In this document: one piece after another, positions 36,827-44,292 of the stretch | How positions within the stretch are numbered: the stretch's first letter is position 1 | How the letters are laid out: every line of letters starts with the position of its first letter | Source: Raineyella sp034933565 | Lineage (GTDB): Bacteria > Actinomycetota > Actinomycetes > Propionibacteriales > Propionibacteriaceae | Reading direction: 5' to 3' | Length of the DNA: 64,000 nt | Assembly: GCF_034933565.1 (NCBI RefSeq) | Contig: NZ_JAYFNG010000002.1 | Location: forward strand, 1-64,000 | Notes under the pieces: model-generated | Seen by the model: only the letters and a program-made list of their open reading frames with translations | Told to the model about the DNA's origin: nothing | The model's database searches: none | Program-made: the position numbers and the translations under genes

Positions 36827-37630
36827 ATGGCTGAACTCCCCGTGCTGGTCGGCGCCCACGTCGACGCGCCCACGTCGCTGGACGAGGCGCGCGCCGTCGG
36901 GATCCACGCGGTCCAGATCTTCATCGGTGATCCGCAGGGCTGGAAGAAGCCGGTGCTCGACTTCGAGGGCGGTCCGACCGCGCTGCGCGAGGCACTCGGG
37001 GAGGCCGGCGTCACCGCGTACGTGCATGCGCCGTACGTGATCAACGTGGCGTCCACCAACAACCGGATCCGGATCCCGTCGCGCAAGCTGCTCAACCAGA
37101 CGCTGCACGCGGCGGCCGAGATCGGCGCCGCCGGCGTGATCGTGCACGGCGGCCATGTCACCGCCGACGACGACCCGGGCCAGGGCTACGAGAACTGGTA
37201 CAAGGCCGTCGAGGGTGCCGAGATCGAGGTGCCGATGCTGATCGAGAACACCGCCGGCGGCGCGCACGCGATGGCCCGAGAGCTGTCCTCCCTGGAGGCC
37301 CTGTGGGCGGCGATCTCGGCCGCCGACGGCTTCGACCGGGTCGGGTTCTGCCTCGACACCTGCCACGCCTTCGCCGCCGGGCTGGACCTGGCCACCGTGC
37401 TGGACGACGTCCGGGCGATCACCGGCCGGCTCGACCTGGTGCACCTCAACGACTCCCGCGGCGAGGCCGGGTCGGGCGCCGACCGGCACGCGAGCCTCGG
37501 CAAGGGGCTGATCGAGCCCGACCGACTGGCCGCCCTGGTCCGCGACGCCGGTGTCCCGGCGATCCTCGAGACCCCCGGCGGCATCGAGGAGCGCCGGGCG
37601 GACCTGGCGTGGCTGCGTGAGCACCTCTGA
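36827..37630 (+). CDS. nfo: endonuclease IV-like AP endonuclease
   Basis: 267 residues of the AP endonuclease family 2 (TIM barrel, three zinc ions). It cleaves DNA at abasic sites in base excision repair. Visible zinc-ligand regions are VHAPYVINVAS, VHGGHVTADDD, LIENTAGG, FCLDTCHAFAAG, VHLNDSRGEAGSGADRHASLGKG and ILETPGG. It is somewhat shorter than E. coli Nfo. The start is leaderless-like: TAGGGT at 36815-36820 lies six bases before the ATG. Confidence 0.93.
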   Translation: MAELPVLVGAHVDAPTSLDEARAVGIHAVQIFIGDPQGWKKPVLDFEGGPTALREALGEAGVTAYVHAPYVINVASTNNRIRIPSRKLLNQTLHAAAEIGAAGVIVHGGHVTADDDPGQGYENWYKAVEGAEIEVPMLIENTAGGAHAMARELSSLEALWAAISAADGFDRVGFCLDTCHAFAAGLDLATVLDDVRAITGRLDLVHLNDSRGEAGSGADRHASLGKGLIEPDRLAALVRDAGVPAILETPGGIEERRADLAWLREHL

Positions 37631-37649
37631 CCCCGATAGGCTGCCGACC

Positions 37650-38435
37650 ATGGGAACTGCGCTGATCACCGGGGGGACCTCGGGCATCGGGGCCGCGTAC
37701 GCACGGGCGCTCGCCGAGCGGGGTGACCACCTGGTGCTGGTCGCGCGGGACCACGCCCGGCTCGAGGCGACCGCTGCCGAGCTGCGCGCCACGTACGGGG
37801 TGCAGGTCGAGGTGCTGCAGGCCGACCTCGCCGACCGTACGCAGGTCAACTCGGTCGTCGCCCGGATCGAGTCCTCCGTCGACCCGATCACGACGTTGAT
37901 CAACAACGCCGGCTTCGGGTTGCACGCAGACCTGCTGACGTCCGACACCGAGACCGACGAGCGGGCGTTCGACGTGATGATCCGCGCCGTCTACCTGCTC
38001 GGCGGGGCGGCCGCCCGGTCGATGCTGCGCCGCGGCGGCGGGGAGATCATCAACACCGCCTCCTCGGCGGCCTTCATCACCACCGGCAACTACTCCGCGA
38101 TCAAGTCCTGGGTGCTGATCTACTCCGAGGGGCTGGCCACCCAGCTGCAGGGCAGCAACGTCCATGTCACCGCGTTCTGCCCCGGCTGGGTGCACACCGA
38201 GTTCCACCAGCGGGCCGAGATCGACTCCTCGAAGCTGCCCTCGATCGTCTGGATCGATGTCGACAAGGCGGTCCGCGAGGCCCTGGACTACGTCCGGAAG
38301 GGCCGGGTGGTCTGCGTCCCGACGCCACAGTGGAAGCTCGCGGTGGCCCTCGCCCGGGTGGCCCCGCGCGGCGCCATCCGGTGGGTCTCGGGCAAGCTGA
38401 CACGGTCCCGGGCCAAGGACTCCGATGTCTTCTGA
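37650..38435 (+). CDS. short-chain dehydrogenase/reductase next to lipid genes
   Basis: 261 residues of the classical SDR family. The cofactor motif is ITGGTSGIGAAYARAL, followed by INNAGFG, the catalytic Ser in NTASSAAF, and Tyr/Lys in YSAIKSW; CPGWVHTEFHQRA and a C-terminal hydrophobic stretch follow. Its position directly before a PlsC-like acyltransferase and an AGPS homologue makes a lipid substrate, such as acyl- or alkyl-dihydroxyacetone phosphate, attractive. That is inference; the sequence alone says only SDR. TAGGCT (37637-37642) lies seven bases before the ATG. Confidence 0.85.
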   Translation: MGTALITGGTSGIGAAYARALAERGDHLVLVARDHARLEATAAELRATYGVQVEVLQADLADRTQVNSVVARIESSVDPITTLINNAGFGLHADLLTSDTETDERAFDVMIRAVYLLGGAAARSMLRRGGGEIINTASSAAFITTGNYSAIKSWVLIYSEGLATQLQGSNVHVTAFCPGWVHTEFHQRAEIDSSKLPSIVWIDVDKAVREALDYVRKGRVVCVPTPQWKLAVALARVAPRGAIRWVSGKLTRSRAKDSDVF

Positions 38436-38479
38436 GGTGCCCGGACGAGTGTCCGTCGAGCGGCCCGTACGCGTCTGCC

Positions 38480-38544
38480 CCGAGGTGCTCGCCCGGACGG
38501 TGCCCGAGGTGCTCGCCCGGCCGGTGCCCGGGGTGCTCGCACCG
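38480..38544. repeat. 24-base tandem repeat upstream of the acyltransferase gene
   Basis: CCGAGGTGCTCGCCCGG at 38480 and 38504, with a third related copy at 38528. It fills most of the gap between the SDR and the acyltransferase. Confidence 0.7.
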
Positions 38545-38588
38545 GGACCGCGGTCGGCGAGCGCCGATCCGGGTCCTAAGGTGATGCC

Positions 38589-39410
38589 GTGAGCACCGGA
38601 CACCATCGCTACACCTCGGCGAGCTGGGCGATGGCCCGTTTCGTCGCCCAGCGCGGCTTCATGAAGCCGCTGTTCTGGAGTCTGCTGAACGTCCACGTGC
38701 ACGGCAAACGGAACCTGGCCGGCATGTCCGGGCCCTACATCGCGGTGGCCAACCACTCCAGCCACCTCGACGGGCCGCTGGTGATGAGCGCGCTGCCGCC
38801 CCGGCTGACCCGCTACCTCGCCACCGGTGCCGCGGCCGACTACTTCTTCACCAGCCCCACCAAGGCGTTGGCGCCGGTGATGTTCATGAACGCGTTCCCG
38901 GTGGAACGCGGCGGCAGCCGGTCCAAGCACCGGGGCCTGTCGGGCAACCTACTCACCGAGGGCGTCCCCATCCTGCTCTTCCCCGAGGGCACCCGGTCCC
39001 GCACCGGGGCGATGGCCGCGTTCAAGCCGGGCCCGGCCGCGCTGTGCATCTCCCGCAACGTGCCGGCGATCCCGATCGCGCTCGTCGGCGCCCATCTGGC
39101 GATGCCGACCGACTCCGCCCTGCCGAAGTCCGGCCGGCCCGATGTGCACATCGTGCTGGGCAAGCCGATGTGGGCCGAGAAGGGCGAGACGGCCCGCAAG
39201 TTCGCCGATCGCATGCATGACCAGGTGCTGCGGATGCACGACTCGATGGCCCTGGCCACCGGGTTCCCCACCAACGCCGACTACGCCGCCGAGGCGGAGC
39301 GCAAGAAGGTGGAGAAGGCCGCCGCCGAGCAGGCGGCACTGGAGGACAGCAAGCACGCAGGGGCGGACCGCCCGACCGCGCGTGACCGTGAGCGGAAGGA
39401 CAACCAATGA
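38589..39410 (+). CDS. PlsC-like glycerolipid acyltransferase
   Basis: 273 residues. Acyltransferase motif I is NHSSHLDGP, motif III is FPEGTRSRTG and motif IV contains VPAIPIALVGAH. It transfers acyl chains to a glycerol phosphate or dihydroxyacetone phosphate backbone. It begins at GTG 38589, six bases after TAAGGT (38577-38582), leaderless-like. The C-terminal 45 residues are a charged Ala/Glu/Lys tail. Its stop overlaps the start of the AGPS homologue (ATGA), so production of the two proteins is coupled. That coupling is the best clue that it may make the acyl-DHAP substrate of that enzyme. Confidence 0.9.
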   Translation: MSTGHHRYTSASWAMARFVAQRGFMKPLFWSLLNVHVHGKRNLAGMSGPYIAVANHSSHLDGPLVMSALPPRLTRYLATGAAADYFFTSPTKALAPVMFMNAFPVERGGSRSKHRGLSGNLLTEGVPILLFPEGTRSRTGAMAAFKPGPAALCISRNVPAIPIALVGAHLAMPTDSALPKSGRPDVHIVLGKPMWAEKGETARKFADRMHDQVLRMHDSMALATGFPTNADYAAEAERKKVEKAAAEQAALEDSKHAGADRPTARDRERKDNQ

Positions 39411-41155
39411 CCGGCGTCAAGCACCAGAAGTGGTGGGGTTGGGGTGTCGAGGGGATCGGCTTCGACCCGGAGGGCAAGCCGAACTTCGCACCCTTCGTGA
39501 AGAAGCAGATCGGCCTGGACATCTCCGCGCCCGGCACCCCGCCCCGGTTCGAGGAGCTCGACGTGCCGGCCCCGGTGATCGGCACCGAGCTGCGCGACCG
39601 GCTGCTCGGCATCGTCGGCGAGCGCTTCCTGCTCGACGACGACCTCGACCGCATCGTGCACACCTTCGGCAAGGGTGTCCGTGACCTGATCCGGATCCGC
39701 CGCGGGGACCTGCGCCGGGTCGTCGACGTGGTCGTCTACCCGGCCGACGAGGCCCAGGTGCAGCAGATCGTCGACACCTGTGTCGAGGCCGACGCGGTGC
39801 TGATCCCGTTCGGCGGCGGCTCGAACATCGTCGGCGCCCTGGAGCCGATGCCGGCCGAGCGCCGTACGGTGGTCTCGGTCGACCTCGGCCGGATGACCAA
39901 GGTGCTGGAGATCGACGACGAGTCCGGGCTGGCCCGGATCCAGGCCGGCGCGCTCGGCCCGCAGATCGAGGAGCAGCTCGGCCGGCGCGGCTGGACGATG
40001 GGGCACTTCCCCGACTCGTTCACCCACTCCACGCTGGGCGGCTGGATCGCCACCCGGTCCACCGGCATGCAGTCGGACAAGTACGGCGACATCGCCGACA
40101 TCGTCAAGGGCCTGCGGGCCGTACGCCAGGGCGAGGTGCTGTCCCTGCGGGCGCTGCCGTCCACCTCGTCGGGGCCCAGCGTCCGGGAGATGATCCTCGG
40201 CTCCGAGGGCCGGCTCGGCATCATCACCGAGGCCTGGGTGAACGTCCACCGGGTGCCCGACGTCCGCGAGATCGTCGGCTACTTCTTCCCGGACTTCACC
40301 TCCGGTCTGCGGGCGATGAAGGCGATCAACGACTCCGACGCGCACGTCACCGTCTCCCGGGTCTCCGACGCCAATGAGACGCAGTTCTCCTTCGCCACCC
40401 AGCGTGCCCAGCGCGGCGTGAAGAAGCTCGTCATGGGCAGCATGTTCGGCTACCTGAAGCGCCGCGGCTGGGACCTCGACCAGATGTGCCTGTCCTACAT
40501 CGGCTTCGAGGGCGGACGACGCTACGTCAAGCAGAACCAGGCCATCGTCAAGGAGATCGTCAAGGCGCACGGCGGCATCGTCGTCGGCACCGGGGTGGGC
40601 TCGGTCTACGACTCGAAGAAGTTCCAGACCCCCTACATCCGCGACTTCCTCCTCGACCGCGGCGCCACCGCCGACGTGTCGGAGACCGCCACCCCGTGGG
40701 CCAACCTGCAGAACCTCTACGACAGCACCATTGAGGTGGTCGAGCAGGCCTTCGTGACGGCGCAGACGCAGGGCTTCGTGATGTGCCACTTCGCGCACTC
40801 CTACCACAGCGGCGCCTGCCTCTACTTCACCTTCGCCATCCCCGACACCGACCCGGCGCACACGTACGCCAACTACGACACCGTCAAGCGCGCCATCCAG
40901 CAGAACTTCATGGACGTCGCGGCGACCGTCTCCCATCACCACGGCGTCGGCAGCGAGCACGCCCCGTGGCTGGACCAGGACATCTCCGTGGCCGGCACGA
41001 AGCTGCAGCGGATCCTGCTCGAGGGGGCCGACCCGGGACGCAACTTCAACCCGGGCAAGATCCTCCACGACGGCAAGCCGGGAGTGGCGATGCATTCGTA
41101 CGACGCGCCGCTGCCGGGCGGCGTGCCGGGCACCCCGGCCGCACCGCAGGACTGA
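39407..41155 (+). CDS. agpS: alkylglycerone-phosphate synthase (AGPS) homologue
   Basis: 582-residue FAD enzyme of the VAO/PCMH family. Its opening KWWGWGVEGIGF resembles the KWNGWG opening of peroxisomal AGPS. The FAD domain has IPFGGGSNIVGALE and a HSTLGGWIATRSTGMQSDKYG segment. The cap domain includes VSRVSDANETQFSFA, CHFAHSYHSGACLYFTFA and the SHHHGVG histidine cluster, all aligned with catalytic or substrate-binding parts of AGPS. AGPS swaps the acyl chain of acyl-DHAP for a fatty alcohol, the step that creates an ether bond. Coupling to a PlsC-like gene strengthens the case. A D-lactate or glycolate oxidase-like role is the main alternative. Confidence 0.85.
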   Translation: MTGVKHQKWWGWGVEGIGFDPEGKPNFAPFVKKQIGLDISAPGTPPRFEELDVPAPVIGTELRDRLLGIVGERFLLDDDLDRIVHTFGKGVRDLIRIRRGDLRRVVDVVVYPADEAQVQQIVDTCVEADAVLIPFGGGSNIVGALEPMPAERRTVVSVDLGRMTKVLEIDDESGLARIQAGALGPQIEEQLGRRGWTMGHFPDSFTHSTLGGWIATRSTGMQSDKYGDIADIVKGLRAVRQGEVLSLRALPSTSSGPSVREMILGSEGRLGIITEAWVNVHRVPDVREIVGYFFPDFTSGLRAMKAINDSDAHVTVSRVSDANETQFSFATQRAQRGVKKLVMGSMFGYLKRRGWDLDQMCLSYIGFEGGRRYVKQNQAIVKEIVKAHGGIVVGTGVGSVYDSKKFQTPYIRDFLLDRGATADVSETATPWANLQNLYDSTIEVVEQAFVTAQTQGFVMCHFAHSYHSGACLYFTFAIPDTDPAHTYANYDTVKRAIQQNFMDVAATVSHHHGVGSEHAPWLDQDISVAGTKLQRILLEGADPGRNFNPGKILHDGKPGVAMHSYDAPLPGGVPGTPAAPQD

Positions 41156-41264
41156 CCCCACCCCCCTGTCGCACCGTCGGCCGCAGGTCTGTCGCACCGT
41201 CGCCGGCCTGTCTGTCCGCCGACGGTGCGACAGGATCCCCCGCCACGACCGGTAGAGTCGAGCC

Positions 41265-42416
41265 GTGGCGATCACCGTACGCAGCATCCCGGCCTCCCAG
41301 CACCTGGAGTACATCTCCACGCTCCGCTCGGCGAGCTTCCTGCAGACCCCGGCGTGGGCGCAGGTGAAGAGCGAGTGGCGCCACGAGTCGCTCGGCTGGT
41401 TCGAGACCGACGACGCGGCCACCGGGCCCGGGGCACGGGCCGGTGAGCGGCTGGTCGGCGTCGCGCTGGTGCTGTACCGCCGGATCCCCCGGCTCAAGCG
41501 CTACCTGGCGTACGTGCCCGAGGGCCCGCTGCTGGACTGGGAGAACGTCGACCTCGAGGCCTACCTCGAGCCGTTCGTCGCGCACGTGAAGCGCCAGGGC
41601 GCCTTCGGGGTGCGGATCGGCCCGCCGGTCGTGGTCCGCCGCTGGGGCACCCGGACGATCAAGGATGCGCTGGCCGACGATGCGGTGACCTCGCTGCGCG
41701 TGGTGGAGCCGGACGAGACCAACATCGGCGCCGCCCGGGTGCACAACGCACTGCGGACGCTCGGCTGGCGCCCGCCGAAAACGGGCGAGGGGTTCGCCGC
41801 GGGCCAGCCGGAGTTCAACTTCCAGCTGCCGCTCACCGGACGTACGCCCGACGAGGTGCTCAAGGGCATGAACCAGCTCTGGCGGCGCAACATCAAGAAG
41901 GCCGACAAGCTGGGCGTCGAGGTCCGGCGCGGCACCATCGCCGACCTGCCGGCCTTCCACGCGCTCTACGCGGAGACGGCCCGGCGCGACGGGTTCACGC
42001 CACGCCCGGCCGGCTATTTCCGCACCATGATGGAGGCGATGGAGGCGGAGGACCCCGACCGGATCCACCTCTACCTCGCCGAGCACGAGGGCGACCTCGT
42101 CGCCGCCACCACCTGGGTGCGGGTCGGCGGGCACACCTGGTACTCGTACGGTGCCTCCTCGACGCAGAAGCGCGAGGTGCGCGGCTCGAACGCGATCCAG
42201 TGGCGGATGATCCAGGACGCGATCGCCGCCGGGGCCGATGTGTACGACCTGCGCGGCATCACCGACTCGGTGGACCGGAACGACCCGCACGTCGGGCTGA
42301 TCGAGTTCAAGGTCGGCACCGGCGGTGAGGCCGTCGAGTACCTCGGCGAGTGGGATCTGCCGCTCAACCGGGTGCTCTACGCCGCGTTCGACCTGTACAT
42401 GAAGCGGCGCGGCTGA
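41265..42416 (+). CDS. FemX-type peptidoglycan bridge aminoacyltransferase
   Basis: 383 residues of the FemABX/MurM family, which adds amino acids from aminoacyl-tRNA to the lipid II stem peptide. It has two GNAT-like subdomains with family-typical segments: SFLQTPAWAQVKSEW at the start, LWRRNIKKADKLGVEV, and near the end YDLRGITDSVDRNDPHVGL and IEFKVGTGGEAVEYLGEWDLP. It lies next to an alanine-racemase-like gene. The GTG at 41265 is leaderless-like, with TAGAGT (41253-41258) six bases upstream. The amino acid added is not predictable. Confidence 0.9.
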   Translation: MAITVRSIPASQHLEYISTLRSASFLQTPAWAQVKSEWRHESLGWFETDDAATGPGARAGERLVGVALVLYRRIPRLKRYLAYVPEGPLLDWENVDLEAYLEPFVAHVKRQGAFGVRIGPPVVVRRWGTRTIKDALADDAVTSLRVVEPDETNIGAARVHNALRTLGWRPPKTGEGFAAGQPEFNFQLPLTGRTPDEVLKGMNQLWRRNIKKADKLGVEVRRGTIADLPAFHALYAETARRDGFTPRPAGYFRTMMEAMEAEDPDRIHLYLAEHEGDLVAATTWVRVGGHTWYSYGASSTQKREVRGSNAIQWRMIQDAIAAGADVYDLRGITDSVDRNDPHVGLIEFKVGTGGEAVEYLGEWDLPLNRVLYAAFDLYMKRRG

Positions 42417-42566
42417 GCCCCGATCCTCTCCCTCCCCCCGACCGACCGGTCGTGGTCGTACGGCAGGCGCGAGCTGTCCCTGACCGTGTCCGCGGCGGCG
42501 CGGCGTGACCGAAGCCGCGCGGCGGGCCCGGGCGTGCCGGGCGCTCGGCCGGTTAGGCTGGCCACC

Positions 42567-43631
42567 GTGAGCGGACTGACCCTGACCATCGACACCGACG
42601 CCTGGCGGGCCCACCAGCGGGCTGTCGTCGAGCGGACCCCGGGCATCATCCCCGTCGCCAAGGGCAACGGGTACGGCTTCGGCCTGGCCCGGCTGGCCGA
42701 GCAGGCGCAGGCCCTGGGCGTCCGGACCCTCGCGGTCGGGGTGCCGGGCGAGGTCGCGGCGGTCCGCGACCACTTCGACGGCGACATCGTCATCCTGCAG
42801 CCGTGGCGGCCGTTCGACTCACGCGCCGTCGAGCTGGCCCGCGACCCGCGGGTGATCTCCACGGTCTCCCGGCTCGACGACCTCGAGGTGCTGGGCAATC
42901 TCGGCGGTGACGTACGCCCCCGTGTGGTGCTCGAGGTGCTCACCTCGATGCGCCGCCACGGGCTGGCCACCACCGACCTGGCCGGGGTCGAGGCGGCGTC
43001 CGGGATGGTCGAGATCGAGGGCTGGACCATCCACCTGCCGCTGCACTCCGACGCCACCGAGGCCGAGGCCCGGGCCCTGGCCAGCCGTGCCGTGGACGCC
43101 TTCCGCGCCTCGGTCTGGCTCTCGCACGTGCCGACCGCGACCGCGCAGGCGATCGGCCGCGAGCTCGGCATCCAGGAACCGCTGGAGACCCGGCTGCGGA
43201 TCGGCACCGACCTGTGGCTGGGCCGACGCTCGGCGTACGCCACCACGGCGACGGTCCTCGACCTCCACGAGGTCTCCCGGGGCGAGCGGGTCGGCTACCA
43301 CCAGCACCGCTGCCCCGGCGACGGCTGGGTGGTGGTCGTCGCGGGCGGCACGGCGAACGGCGTCGGCATGGAGGCCCCGACCTCCGGCTCGACGATGCGG
43401 TCGAAGGCGATCTCGGTGGCGACCGGCGCACTGGAGGCGGCCGGCCGGGCCCTGTCGCCCTACACGCTGGACGGGAAGAAGCGGATGTTCCTCGAGCCGC
43501 CGCACATGCAGTCGTCGATGGTGTTCCTGCCGAAGGGGTCGACCCCGCCGGAGGTGGGCGACCAGGTGCCGGTCGAGATGCGGATGACCACCGCCCTGTT
43601 CGACGAGATCGTCGCCGCGCGGACGGCGTAG
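42567..43631 (+). CDS. alanine racemase-like PLP enzyme (divergent)
   Basis: 354 residues, fold-type III. The PLP lysine is in PVAKGNGYGFG, equivalent to the VVKADAYG of alanine racemases. The second catalytic residue is likely the Tyr in RVGYHQHRC. The barrel and C-terminal beta domain are present, but the usual C-terminal CMDQ-type motif is missing; GGTANGVGMEAP stands at that region. It could racemise alanine or another amino acid of the stem or bridge, consistent with the FemX neighbour. GTG at 42567 has TAGGCT (42554-42559) seven bases upstream. Confidence 0.78.
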   Translation: MSGLTLTIDTDAWRAHQRAVVERTPGIIPVAKGNGYGFGLARLAEQAQALGVRTLAVGVPGEVAAVRDHFDGDIVILQPWRPFDSRAVELARDPRVISTVSRLDDLEVLGNLGGDVRPRVVLEVLTSMRRHGLATTDLAGVEAASGMVEIEGWTIHLPLHSDATEAEARALASRAVDAFRASVWLSHVPTATAQAIGRELGIQEPLETRLRIGTDLWLGRRSAYATTATVLDLHEVSRGERVGYHQHRCPGDGWVVVVAGGTANGVGMEAPTSGSTMRSKAISVATGALEAAGRALSPYTLDGKKRMFLEPPHMQSSMVFLPKGSTPPEVGDQVPVEMRMTTALFDEIVAARTA

Positions 43632-43763
43632 CACCAGGTAGCAACAGGACGTAGCGGCCCCGACGCCCCGCGGTCGCTGCTGCGGTCGGCCCCGACGCCC
43701 CGCGGGCGGCGCGGCAGTCGGCCCCGACGTCACACTGGGTCGCGCCCGTGTCGCTGCCGAGGT

Positions 43764-43821
43764 CAGCACCGTCGGGCCGCCTACCGGGTGCCCAGCACCG
43801 TCGGGCCGCCTACCGAGTGCC
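43764..43821. repeat. 29-base tandem repeat over the 3' end of a membrane protein gene
   Basis: A 29-base unit beginning CAGCACCGTCGGGCCGCC occurs at 43764 and 43793. The second copy runs into the stop and last codons of the minus-strand gene ending at 43810. Just before it, GGCCCCGACGCCCCGCGG-type repeats fill 43655-43730. Confidence 0.7.
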
Positions 43822-44145
43822 CAGCGCCCCCAGGACGAAGCCACCGACCACCAGCACCACCACGGTGATCCCCCACCCCAGGTGCGTACGGCCCGGCGCG
43901 TCCCGCCCGCCGTGCGGGGCGTCCGCGGCGATCGGCAGCGCCAGCCATCCGGCCACCGCGGCGCCGAGGAAGAGCACCGCGGAGGCCGCGAACTCCCAGC
44001 GGCGCAGCGTCACCGCGAGCAACAGCTCCACCACCGTCATGAACAGCAGCGAGACCAGCAGCGCCCAGCGCGAGGACAGCTGGTGCGGCTTGCGCCGGCT
44101 CGGCGGGAGCCGCCGGGGCGACACGGGTTCACGGGGATCCGTCAC
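43810..44145 (-). CDS. small membrane protein with three TM helices
   Basis: 111 residues. A Pro/Arg-rich N-terminus is followed by three hydrophobic helices (WALLVSLLFMTVVELLLAV, AASAVLFLGAAVAGWLALPI and GWGITVVVLVVGGFVLGAL). No family is recognised. GTG at 44145 is leaderless-like with TAGCAT on the minus strand (44152-44157) six bases upstream, which supports a real gene. Confidence 0.7.
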   Translation of the reverse strand: MTDPREPVSPRRLPPSRRKPHQLSSRWALLVSLLFMTVVELLLAVTLRRWEFAASAVLFLGAAVAGWLALPIAADAPHGGRDAPGRTHLGWGITVVVLVVGGFVLGALGTR

Positions 44146-44292
44146 GGCGCCATGCTACGGCGGCGCACCACCCGGCCCGCTCCCACCGCGCTCACACCAC
44201 CGGGCGCACGTCGGCCCGGCCCGGCCCGGGCACGGCCTGCGGTCCGCAGCCCTGCCTCAGGCGTATGTGCCGCCTCACGCGTACGTCCCGCC

